From the NCBI GenBank assembly GCA_943331195.2, contig CALQKQ020000167.1:1-7592 (forward strand): DNA of 7,592 bases. The letters run 5' to 3'. A program made the translations under genes and the position numbers. Positions within the stretch are counted from its first letter, which is position 1; the number at the start of each line of letters is the position of its first letter. The notes under the pieces are model-generated. The model was not told the origin of the DNA. It saw only the letters and a list, made by a program, of their open reading frames with translations, and made no database searches. Shown here one piece after another: positions 1 through 6,416 of this stretch. This DNA comes from Akkermansia muciniphila (GTDB lineage: Bacteria > Verrucomicrobiota > Verrucomicrobiia > Verrucomicrobiales > V1-33).

Positions 1-126
1 CTCGCCCGCCAAGACCAACGCATCGATAAACGCCTCGAAAAACGCCAGATCCGCACCGAAGCCGCCGACCAACGCTACAACAAATCCTGGGACGCCGCCA
101 TGGGCCGCAGCCCCTCCGGCTGGTAA
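1..126 (+). CDS. 3' end of an unidentified gene (C-terminal 41 residues)
   Basis: Frame 1 is open from the window edge to a TAA at 124-126 and encodes 41 residues. The peptide is strongly charged and probably helical (it begins LARQDQRIDKRLEKRQ) and ends in MGRSPSGW. Codons mostly end in C, as in the other plus-strand genes of this window, which supports real coding. The 5' part lies outside the window, so no family can be named. It converges on the DOMON-like gene with only 11 nt between the two stop codons. I see no hairpin with a T-run between them, so the two transcripts probably overlap at their 3' ends. Confidence 0.6.
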   Translation, partial: LARQDQRIDKRLEKRQIRTEAADQRYNKSWDAAMGRSPSGW

Positions 127-137
127 CCTTCCCCGCT

Positions 138-692
138 TCAGCCCAGCTCCGCCAGCAGCGGCCACTCCTCCGGCCGGTGGAAATCCGGGCGCTCCCCACC
201 CAGCGGTGCCAAGCTAAAAAAGCGCCGCCCCTCTGGCCCCACCGTGATCGCGGCAAAGTTCGCCCGGACTCCCTCTGGCGCCTCCAGCTCCAGAATTTGT
301 CGGCCTATCCAATGCCGCTCCGTCCACCGCACCTCACAAGCCAACACCGCCTCCCGCGCCCGCAGCACCTCCCGCGCCACCCGCGGAGCCCCAAATTCCC
401 CACTCCACCAAGCCCCGCCCGGCGCTAGGTGAAATTCCCCATAACCCTCCCCGCCCGGCTCCGCCAAAAAACACTCCGCCACCTCCTGCTTCCACAGCCC
501 CTCCACCCATCCCGGCCCCGCGAACCAATCCCGCGCCGCCATCGGCCGCGGCGCCCTCACCTCCCACACCAAGCGCCCCCCCGCCCACAGCCAGCGCACC
601 GCCGGAGCCTCCCCCAGCGGAGCCCCATCGCCCCGCCACCGCTGCCCGAGCGCCAGCCAGCGCCGATCCTCCAGGCGCCCCGCCTCACTCAC
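138..692 (-). CDS. DOMON-like domain protein (CBM9-like beta-sandwich family)
   Basis: Encodes 184 residues with no signal peptide or membrane segment, so probably cytoplasmic. The pattern matches proteins annotated as DOMON-like domain-containing: a central LWKQEVAECFLA (66-77), then YGEFHLAPGGAWW (84-96) with a following F100 and R104, and near the C-terminus RFFSLAPLGG-ERPDFHRPEEW (157-177). These correspond to the LW-x-x-x-CFE-x-F, Y-x-E-FN-x-SPSG-x-W and PDFH-x-P signatures I recall for this family. The biochemical function is not established; relatives of the fold bind sugars or haem. The start is GTG at 690-692, chosen because a perfect GGAGG sits 6 nt upstream (complement of 699-703) and because the start overlaps the preceding stop as GTGAGTGA. 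It is the last gene of the gyrA block. The protein is unusually rich in Trp (13 of 184) and Gly, in line with the G-rich coding strand. Family assignment is from memory of motifs; the gene itself is secure. Confidence 0.8.
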   Translation of the reverse strand: MSEAGRLEDRRWLALGQRWRGDGAPLGEAPAVRWLWAGGRLVWEVRAPRPMAARDWFAGPGWVEGLWKQEVAECFLAEPGGEGYGEFHLAPGGAWWSGEFGAPRVAREVLRAREAVLACEVRWTERHWIGRQILELEAPEGVRANFAAITVGPEGRRFFSLAPLGGERPDFHRPEEWPLLAELG

Positions 693-873
693 GGCCTGCC
701 TCCACGGACCCGCCCGCCTCCGGCCGCACCGGGCCGCGCCGCCGCTGCGCCTTCACCTTCGCCACCACCAGCAGGCAAACCACCGGGATCGTCACGATCA
801 TCACCCCCAGCACTACCAAAAGCACCTTCCTCAGGGATTCCGCCTCCCCCGCCGAGGGCATTTCCAGGTTCAT
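685..873 (-). CDS. Small single-span membrane protein translationally coupled to gyrA
   Basis: Encodes 62 residues. An N-terminal soluble segment (1-16, net acidic) is followed by one hydrophobic helix at about 17-40 (VLLVVLGVMIVTIPVVCLLV), then a basic stretch KVKAQRRR and a Pro/Gly/Glu tail. The basic residues after the helix suggest that the C-terminus faces the cytoplasm. No family is recognised. The ATG (871-873) overlaps the gyrA TGA (870-872) as ATGA, and GAGG lies 7 nt upstream (complement of 881-884), inside the gyrA coding end. Its own stop overlaps the next start by 8 nt. The overlaps at both ends, the ribosome binding site and the sensible membrane topology argue that this is real and not a chance frame. 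A role cannot be inferred; co-transcription with gyrA need not mean shared function. Confidence 0.7.
   Translation of the reverse strand: MNLEMPSAGEAESLRKVLLVVLGVMIVTIPVVCLLVVAKVKAQRRRGPVRPEAGGSVEAGRE
699..703 (-). promoter_or_regulatory. Shine-Dalgarno site of the DOMON-like gene
   Basis: The minus strand reads GGAGG here, 6 nt before the GTG start at 692. It is the clearest ribosome binding site in the window and decides in favour of a GTG start. It lies inside the 3' end of the preceding small membrane-protein gene, consistent with coupled translation. Confidence 0.7.
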
Positions 874-3644
874 GCCCCAGCCTCGCTTTCAGGTGCCTCC
901 GGCCCTGCCTCCTCCTCCAAAGGAAGCACCTCAATGGACTCTTCCAAGACCGCGCTCGCATCCTCCGGGTCCGCAATCACCCGCGCGATGTCCTGCAATT
1001 TCTCATCGCCCCGCAAGGAGATCAACTTGACGCCCATGGTGTTGCGCCCCGCTTCCCGAATCTGCGACACCGGAATGCGCACACTCTGACCCGTCGTCGT
1101 CATCAGCATGATCTCATCCGCCTCATGCACCACCAGCGCCCCCACCAACTTGCCCGTCTTGTCCGTGGTCTTCATGGTGATGATCCCCTTACCCCCGCGC
1201 GCCGTAATCCGATATTCCTCAAAAGAACTGCGCTTGCCAATGCCGTTCTCGCTCACCACTAGCAAGGTCCCCGCCTCATCCACAATCGAGAGACTAACCA
1301 CATAGTCGTCCTTCTTCAGCTTGATGCCGCGCACCCCGGTGGCCTGGCGCCCCATGTCGCGCAGCCCCCCTTTCTCCCGTCCACCTTCCGCCGCATGGTC
1401 ATCCGCGCCTTCCGCGCCTTCTTCCACGTCCACTTCCGCCGCGCCCTCGCCTTCCTCTTCCTCCTCAGCGGCGGCACCTTCGCCCACCACTTCGGCGTAC
1501 TCCTTAAAGCGCGTGCTCATGCCCCCGTGGGTCACGAGCACAATCTCATTGCGCCCCTCCGTCAGCGCACAGCCAATCAAATCGTCGCCCTCGCGGATCT
1601 TGATCGCAATAATGCCATCCTTGCGAATGTTGCGGAATTCTCCCAGATTGCTCCGCTTCACCACCCCCAGACGGGTCGCGAAAATCACATACTTCTCCGG
1701 ATCCCACGTCGCATCCTTGTCCGACTCGCCCTGCGTCGGTATCCGCAACACCGACGCCACCTTCTCCTCCGGACGCAAGTTGAGCAAATTCTTGATGCTG
1801 CGCCCCTTCGCCGTCCGCGATCCCTCCGGAATCTGATAGACCCGCTCCGCATAGACCCGACCGCTATTCGTAAAGAACATCAGCCAATCGTGCGCACTCG
1901 CCGTGAAGAGATGCTCCACAAAGTCGCCCACCTCCGCCTCGTCCACTCCGCTGGCCTTCGCCGTCTCCATCCCCCGCAGACCCTTGCCCCCGCGCCGCTG
2001 ACTGCGGAATTCCGCCGAAAGCGTCCGCTTAATATACCCGCGGTGCGATATGGTGATGATCATCCCCTCGTTGGCGATCAAATCCACCAAGCTAATCTCG
2101 CCCTCCTCCGCCGCAAAATCCGTCATCCGCGGCGTAGCATACTTCGCCTTAATCGTCTGCAACTCCTCCTTGATGATCGTCAACACCCGCGACTCCCGCG
2201 CAATGATGTCCATCAAATCCGCAATCTCCGCCATCACATTGTCATACTCCGCCTTGATCTTGTCCCGCTCCAAGCTCGTCAACTTGTAGAGCTGCAATTC
2301 CACAATCGCCTTAACCTGCCGATCAGAAAATTGATAGCGATCTCCCTGGATGTGCGGCTGGCCCCGAATCACCACCCCCACCGCCAAGGCCGCTTCCGCC
2401 GTGAACGGATAAGCCTTGATCGCCGCTTCCGCCGCGTCCCGGTTGGCGCTCTGCCGGATGATCTTGATGAAGTCGTCAATCTTGGATGTCGCTAGGAGCA
2501 AGGCCTCCAAAATCTCCGCCCGCGCCTCCGCCTTGCGCAGCAAAAACCGCGTGCGGCGCAGCACCACCTCGCGCCGGTGCTCAATATAGCACGCAATCGC
2601 ATCCTTGATGTTCAGCAACCGCGGCTTGCGGTTGTCGATCGCCAACATGTTCACGCTGAAGGAAGACTCCAACGCGGTGTGCTTATACAAATTGTTAATC
2701 ACCACCTGCGGCCGCGCGTCCCGCTTCAACTCCAACACAATCCGCGTCCGCTCGTCGCACTCATCCCGCAACCCACTGATTTCCGGAATGATCTTCTCCG
2801 TCACTAACTCCGCAATCCGTTTGATCAACACCGCCCGATTCACAATATACGGGATCTCCGTAATCACGATCTGCTCCTTGCCCTTCTCGTCCAACTCAAT
2901 GTCCACGCGGCCCCGCACCTTGATCGAGCCGCGCCCCGTGTGCATGTAGGCGTTGATCCCCGCTTGCCCAAAAATCGTGCAGCCCGTCGGAAAGTCCGGC
3001 CCCTTGATGTGCTGCATCAACTCCCGCACCGTGATGTCCGGAGCATCAATCTGCGCGCAAATCCCATCCACCACTTCCCCCAAATTGTGCGGCGCCATGT
3101 TCGTCGCCATCCCCACCGCAATCCCCGTCCCCCCATTCACAATCAAATTCGGAAACGCCGAGGGAAACACCGTCGGCTCCATCAAGCGCTCATCGTAGTT
3201 AGGGACAAAATCCACCGTGTCCTTGTCCATGTCCTCCATCAACAGCCCCCCCAGATGCGTCAGCCGCGCCTCCGTATACCGCATCGCCGCCGGCGGGTCT
3301 CCATCCACCGAACCAAAATTCCCCTGCCCATCCACCAAGGTCTCCCGGATCCCCCAGTGCTGCGCCATGTTCACCAGCGTCGGATAAATCACCGCCTCGC
3401 CGTGCGGATGGTAGTTCCCCGAAGTGTCACCGCAAATCTTGGCGCACTTGATGTGCTTCTTCCCCGCATACAGCCCCAAATTGTCCATCGCATACAAAAT
3501 CCGCCGCTGCGATGGCTTCAGCCCATCCCGCACGTCCGGAAGCGCCCGGCTAATAATGACAGACATGGAGTAGTCCAAAAAGGACTTGGCCATTTCATCG
3601 GCGACATTGACCGGCTCAACGCCGCGGTGCTCGGGTTCGCTCAC
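870..3644 (-). CDS. gyrA: DNA gyrase subunit A
   Basis: GyrA is the DNA breakage-reunion subunit of the A2B2 gyrase, which introduces negative supercoils using ATP hydrolysed by GyrB. The 924 residues compare with 875 in E. coli. The N-terminal winged-helix domain starts at SFLDYSMSVI (21-30). The catalytic pair is R122-Y123 in AMRYTEARL. The tower and coiled-coil region follows, with the C-gate near 390-460. The GyrA box QRRGGKG is at 549-555, and the C-terminal beta-pinwheel runs from about 525 to 890. The tail (893-924) is acidic, as in E. coli. Two features stand out: an acidic Glu/Ala/Gly insertion at about 720-758 within the pinwheel, and the sequence HGEAVIYP at 81-88, where E. coli has HGDSAVYD. 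The start is GTG; its alignment to the E. coli N-terminus (E-x-x-x-PVN) supports it, although no Shine-Dalgarno is visible. The stop overlaps the ATG of the next gene. gyrB is not in the window. Expression may also come from nadB read-through across the 135-nt gap. Confidence 0.98.
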   Translation of the reverse strand: MSEPEHRGVEPVNVADEMAKSFLDYSMSVIISRALPDVRDGLKPSQRRILYAMDNLGLYAGKKHIKCAKICGDTSGNYHPHGEAVIYPTLVNMAQHWGIRETLVDGQGNFGSVDGDPPAAMRYTEARLTHLGGLLMEDMDKDTVDFVPNYDERLMEPTVFPSAFPNLIVNGGTGIAVGMATNMAPHNLGEVVDGICAQIDAPDITVRELMQHIKGPDFPTGCTIFGQAGINAYMHTGRGSIKVRGRVDIELDEKGKEQIVITEIPYIVNRAVLIKRIAELVTEKIIPEISGLRDECDERTRIVLELKRDARPQVVINNLYKHTALESSFSVNMLAIDNRKPRLLNIKDAIACYIEHRREVVLRRTRFLLRKAEARAEILEALLLATSKIDDFIKIIRQSANRDAAEAAIKAYPFTAEAALAVGVVIRGQPHIQGDRYQFSDRQVKAIVELQLYKLTSLERDKIKAEYDNVMAEIADLMDIIARESRVLTIIKEELQTIKAKYATPRMTDFAAEEGEISLVDLIANEGMIITISHRGYIKRTLSAEFRSQRRGGKGLRGMETAKASGVDEAEVGDFVEHLFTASAHDWLMFFTNSGRVYAERVYQIPEGSRTAKGRSIKNLLNLRPEEKVASVLRIPTQGESDKDATWDPEKYVIFATRLGVVKRSNLGEFRNIRKDGIIAIKIREGDDLIGCALTEGRNEIVLVTHGGMSTRFKEYAEVVGEGAAAEEEEEGEGAAEVDVEEGAEGADDHAAEGGREKGGLRDMGRQATGVRGIKLKKDDYVVSLSIVDEAGTLLVVSENGIGKRSSFEEYRITARGGKGIITMKTTDKTGKLVGALVVHEADEIMLMTTTGQSVRIPVSQIREAGRNTMGVKLISLRGDEKLQDIARVIADPEDASAVLEESIEVLPLEEEAGPEAPESEAGA
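881..884 (-). promoter_or_regulatory. Shine-Dalgarno site of the gyrA-coupled small gene
   Basis: The minus strand reads GAGG within the last codons of gyrA, 7 nt before the ATG at 873. It is a short but well-placed site that supports translation of the 62-residue protein by ribosomes finishing gyrA. Confidence 0.5.
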
Positions 3645-3779
3645 AGGAATAGAAAAAGTGGGGGTTGGGCTGCCCCGCAGGCGTCCCGGCGGGAATCCTC
3701 ATCCTAGAGGGCACCGCCCTTGGCGCAAGCCAGATTCCCCAGCCCCCCGCAAATCAACCCCGCCTCCTCTCCCCCACCC
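3645..3779 (-). other. nadB-gyrA intergenic region with a cluster of small hairpins
   Basis: This 135-nt gap holds no open frame I would call. It carries four consecutive short perfect inverted repeats with 3-nt loops: CTGC-ccc-GCAG (3670-3680), TCCC-ggc-GGGA (3684-3694), AGGGC-acc-GCCCT (3708-3720) and CTTG-gcg-CAAG (3719-3729, overlapping the third by 2 nt). None is followed by a convincing T-run, so none is a clear nadB terminator. A run of five T's on the minus strand (complement of 3653-3657) precedes the gyrA GTG by 8 nt, but the only stem in front of it is about four G-C pairs. A gyrA promoter could lie here; I could not identify convincing -35 and -10 boxes. The stretch could be a dispersed repeat unit. 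Confidence 0.4.
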
Positions 3780-5381
3780 CTACAGCACCCGCCGCAGCAA
3801 GGTGTCGTGGTTCTCCCGCGGATCCGCCTCCGGATAATCCAGGGTGTAATGCAGCCCCCGACTCTCATGCCGCTGGCTCGCACTATCCACAATCAGCGCC
3901 GCCACCTCCGCCAAATTGCGCAATTCCAAAAGCTCACTCGTAATCTTGAAGTTCCAATAAAAATCCTGCACCTCCCGCTGCAAATTGCGCAGCCGCGTCG
4001 CCGCCCGCTGCAGCCGCTTCCCCGTCCGCACAATGCTCACATAATCCCACATCAGCCGCCGAATCTCATCCCAGTTGTGATAGATCACCACTAACTCATC
4101 CACATCCGTGACATCCCCCGGCTTCCACGCCGGTATCTTGCACTCCTCCAAAACCTCCTGCCCCAGCGGACTCCGCCGCAAGATGTCCCCCGCCGCCCGC
4201 CGCGCCACCACCGCCGCCTCCAATAAACTATTGCTCGCCAAGCGGTTCGCCCCGTGCAGCCCCGTGCACCCCACCTCCCCCACCGCATACAATCCCCGCA
4301 AACTCGTGGCCCCATTCACATCCGTCCGAATCCCCCCACATTGATAGTGCGCCGCCGGCACCACCGGAATCCGATCCCGCGCCATGTCGATCCCCGCCTC
4401 CATCAACGTCCCATAAATGTTCGGAAAGCGCTCCTCAAGAAACTCCCGCGACTTGCTCGTAATGTCCAAATACACGCAGGGATGCCCCGTCTTCTTGATC
4501 TCCCGGTCAATCGCCCGCGCCACAATGTCCCGCGGCGCTAGCGATTTCCTAGCATCGTATTTCTGCATAAACTCCTCCCCGTCCGCCCCCACCAAAACCC
4601 CGCCCTCCCCCCGGATCGCCTCCGTAATCAAAAAACTCTTGATCGTCGGATGATACAAACACGTCGGATGAAATTGGACGAACTCCATGTTCGCCAAGGT
4701 CGCCCCCGCCCGCCACGCCATCGCCACCCCGTCGCCCGTGGCGATCTTCGGATTCGTCGTATATAAATACACCCGCCCACAACCCCCCGTCGCTAACACC
4801 ACCCGGTCGCTCCGAAACGTCTCCACCTCCCCCGTGGCCTCGTCCAACACATACAACCCCAAACAGCGATCCCCCGTCGCCATCCCCAACCGCGCCGTCG
4901 TTATCAAATCCACCGCAAAATGATTCTCATAAAACACAATCCCCGGCGTCCGCCGACACGCCGCTAACAAACGCGTCGCAATCTCCTTCCCCGTGGTGTC
5001 CCCATGGTGCAAAATCCGCCGCCGCGTGTGCCCCCCCTCCCGCCCCAGGTCGATCTCCGACACCCCATTCTCCATGTGGCTGTCAAACTGCACCCCCAGC
5101 GCAATCAATTCCTCAATGCACCCCGGCCCCTCCCCCACAATGGTCCGCACCACCTCCTCCTGGCACAGCCCCGCCCCCGCATCCAAGGTGTCCGCCACGT
5201 GCAATTCCACAGAATCGTCCGCCCCCATCACCGTGGCGATGCCCCCCTGCGCCCAAGCCGTGTTCGAAGCCTCCGCGCCCCGCTTGGTCACGATCGCCAC
5301 CGACCCGTGCACCGCCGCCCGCAGCGCAAAACTCAATCCAGCAATGCCGCTGCCAATTACAAGAAAGTCGTGGGTTTTCAT
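3780..5381 (-). CDS. nadB: L-aspartate oxidase
   Basis: NadB is the FAD enzyme that oxidises L-aspartate to iminoaspartate, the first step of de novo NAD synthesis; NadA then condenses the product with dihydroxyacetone phosphate to give quinolinate. It acts in the cytoplasm. The 533 residues compare with 540 in E. coli. The FAD-binding Rossmann motif is GSGIAGL (10-16), followed by NTAWAQGGIA (40-49). The active-site residues are all present: E115, H238 (FVQFHPT), R284 (LAPRD) and H345 (VPAAHY), which equal E. coli E121, H244, R290 and H351 at a constant offset of 6. GEVGCTGLHGANRLASNSLL (368-387) is the family signature, and a helical C-terminal domain completes the protein. The frame stays open to 5513, but I chose ATG 5379-5381 because the conserved N-terminus begins there; the longer form would add 44 unconserved residues and run into the divergent gene. 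nadA and nadC are not in the window. A strong hairpin lies just before the start. Confidence 0.96.
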   Translation of the reverse strand: MKTHDFLVIGSGIAGLSFALRAAVHGSVAIVTKRGAEASNTAWAQGGIATVMGADDSVELHVADTLDAGAGLCQEEVVRTIVGEGPGCIEELIALGVQFDSHMENGVSEIDLGREGGHTRRRILHHGDTTGKEIATRLLAACRRTPGIVFYENHFAVDLITTARLGMATGDRCLGLYVLDEATGEVETFRSDRVVLATGGCGRVYLYTTNPKIATGDGVAMAWRAGATLANMEFVQFHPTCLYHPTIKSFLITEAIRGEGGVLVGADGEEFMQKYDARKSLAPRDIVARAIDREIKKTGHPCVYLDITSKSREFLEERFPNIYGTLMEAGIDMARDRIPVVPAAHYQCGGIRTDVNGATSLRGLYAVGEVGCTGLHGANRLASNSLLEAAVVARRAAGDILRRSPLGQEVLEECKIPAWKPGDVTDVDELVVIYHNWDEIRRLMWDYVSIVRTGKRLQRAATRLRNLQREVQDFYWNFKITSELLELRNLAEVAALIVDSASQRHESRGLHYTLDYPEADPRENHDTLLRRVL

Positions 5382-5414
5382 CAAAAAGATAGCCCCCCCA
5401 TACCCCGGGGGGCT
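5382..5414 (-). terminator. Strong hairpin plus T-run in the nadB leader (possible attenuator)
   Basis: On the nadB strand, AGCCCCCC, an 8-nt loop GGGGTATG, and GGGGGGCT form a perfect 8-bp stem (plus-strand arms 5391-5398 and 5407-5414). This is followed by ATCTTTTTG and then the ATG of nadB. A G/C stem followed by five T's is the form of an intrinsic terminator, and no minus-strand gene lies upstream for it to end, so attenuation of nadB is one reading. The 3' arm also contains the only G-rich stretch that could act as a ribosome binding site, so sequestration is another. A third is a DNA operator. The sequence shows the structure; its function is inference. Confidence 0.45.
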
Positions 5415-5424
5415 CCGCTTGCAA
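5397..5424 (-). promoter_or_regulatory. Tentative nadB promoter overlapping the hairpin
   Basis: On the minus strand, TTGCAA (5419-5424) and TATGGG (5397-5402) are separated by 16 nt and resemble weak -35 and -10 boxes (four and three matches to the sigma-70 consensus). If real, transcription would begin inside or just after the hairpin, giving a leader of only about 10 nt, and the inverted repeat would act as DNA rather than RNA. The rest of the 88-nt divergent region must also hold the promoter of the plus-strand gene; TATGAC at 5456-5461 is a possible -10 box, which would make that mRNA nearly leaderless. Both calls are weak. Confidence 0.2.
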
Positions 5425-5469
5425 AGACGGATTGCGCCGCCCCTCCTTCCCGCGCTATGACAACCAGTG

Positions 5470-6315
5470 ATGCCCCACGCGACCGCTTTTTGCCCCGCTA
5501 ACCTATCGCTCATCTTTGAAACCTACCCCGCCTCGCCTCCTCACGGAAGGGGCTCCCTCGGCGTCGGCATCACCCTCGACGCCGGCGTCACCGCCCGCGT
5601 CTCCCTCGCCCCTCCCGGCCAAGCCTCCCTCATTCTCGTCGAGGGGAAACCCTGGGATTTTCCCACCGTCCGCTCCGTCCTCGCCGCCTTGAGCCCCCTC
5701 CCTCTCCTCGTCGAAATCACCGCCGCCTTCCCCTTCGGCTGCGGCTTCGGCATGAGCGGCGCCAGTGCCCTCGCCACCGCCCTCGCCGCCAACCAAGCCC
5801 TCCACCTCAACCTCTCCCGCCACGCCCTCGGCCTCATCGCCCACCAAGCCGAAGTCGCCCACGCCACCGGCCTCGGCGACGTCGGCGGACAATGCCACGG
5901 CGGCATCATGATCAAAACCCTCCGCCACCAGCCCCTCGCCGTCGCCCCTCTCCCCATCCCCCCCCAGACCCTCCACTACCGCGTCCACGGCCCCATCCTC
6001 ACCAGCGCCGTCATCAATAGCCCCGAAAAACTCCACCTCATCAACGCCGCCGGCCACACCGCCCTCGCCGACCTCGCCGCCGCCACCTCCCCCCTCACCC
6101 TCGCCAGCCTCTTCGCCACCTCCCTCACCTTCGCCCGCGACTCCGGCCTCCTCCAAAGCCCCGCCGTCGCCGCCGACATCGCCGCCGCCCACGCCGCCGG
6201 CCACGCCGCCACCATGATCATGCTCGGCGAAGCCACCATCAGCACCGGCCCCTTCCCCGGCAGCCGCCCCGCCCACATTTCCTACGGCGGGGCCGCCCTC
6301 CTCCCCACCGCCTAA
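5470..6315 (+). CDS. GHMP-family kinase resembling archaeal pantoate kinase
   Basis: Encodes 281 residues. The order of motifs fits archaeal pantoate kinase (PoK, COG1829), which phosphorylates pantoate with ATP in the archaeal route to coenzyme A: ATAFCPANL at 4-12 (family form AF-x-PGH), GRGSLGVGITLDAGV at 26-40 (family form GS-x-GAG-x-x-x-x-x-GV), the GHMP glycine-rich loop GCGFGMSGASALATALAANQ at 90-109, TGLGDVGGQCHGG at 133-145, and a late MIMLGEAT at 249-256 (family form SM-x-MLGNTVF). The length is near the family norm. Differences from the family as I recall it are PAN for PGH near the N-terminus and E for N in the last motif. Substrate is therefore not proven; another GHMP sugar or acid kinase is possible. 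The start is ATG 5470; a GTG directly before it (5467) is an alternative. No Shine-Dalgarno is visible. It is divergent from nadB and followed after 101 nt by a protein kinase. No phosphopantothenate synthetase gene is nearby. Codons end overwhelmingly in C. Confidence 0.8.
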   Translation: MPHATAFCPANLSLIFETYPASPPHGRGSLGVGITLDAGVTARVSLAPPGQASLILVEGKPWDFPTVRSVLAALSPLPLLVEITAAFPFGCGFGMSGASALATALAANQALHLNLSRHALGLIAHQAEVAHATGLGDVGGQCHGGIMIKTLRHQPLAVAPLPIPPQTLHYRVHGPILTSAVINSPEKLHLINAAGHTALADLAAATSPLTLASLFATSLTFARDSGLLQSPAVAADIAAAHAAGHAATMIMLGEATISTGPFPGSRPAHISYGGAALLPTA

Positions 6316-6416
6316 CCCCTCAGCCCGCCGCCGCCAGCCATCCCCCTTGCCGAAGGACCGGCCACGGCCAAGCTTCCCCTGCTGCCTGCGGAACCGCCCC
6401 TCTCTCCTCCTCCCCC
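6316..6416 (+). other. Intergenic region before the protein kinase gene
   Basis: These 101 nt are pyrimidine-rich. Small inverted repeats are visible at 6345-6356 (CCTT-gccg-AAGG) and 6360-6369 (GGCC-ac-GGCC). There is no T-run and no Shine-Dalgarno before the kinase ATG; the last 17 nt are almost entirely C and T. No promoter is convincing, so the kinase may be read through from the gene upstream. Confidence 0.35.

Noticed and set aside
119..147. Possible terminator between the two convergent genes (GCTGG...CCAGC)
   Set aside because: Only a 5-bp stem with a loop of about 19 nt and no T-run on either strand.
810..823. Second GyrA-box-like RGGKG in the GyrA C-terminal domain (residues 816-820; these coordinates are residue numbers, genomic about 1185-1199)
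   Set aside because: RGGKG-type repeats are a normal feature of pinwheel blades and the complete QRRGGKG box is at 549-555; this is not evidence for ParC/GyrA fusion or duplication.
429..1262. 277-codon Pro/Arg-rich open frame on the plus strand
   Set aside because: Runs antisense across three minus-strand genes that have their own start signals and motifs.
1395..2495. 366-codon Arg/Leu/His-rich open frame on the plus strand
   Set aside because: Lies wholly antisense to conserved gyrA; it is a product of few stop codons in GC-rich DNA.
5403..5410. CCCCGGGG palindrome as a separate operator
   Set aside because: It is better explained as part of the larger 8-bp inverted repeat 5391-5414, and short G/C palindromes are common here.
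5379..5513. N-terminal extension of NadB by 44 residues
   Set aside because: The conserved family N-terminus starts at the ATG at 5381; the extension has no homology and would overlap the divergent gene.
5503..6276. 257-codon Gly/Glu/Val-rich open frame on the minus strand
   Set aside because: Antisense shadow of the GHMP-kinase gene; low complexity from GC-rich third positions, with no domain.
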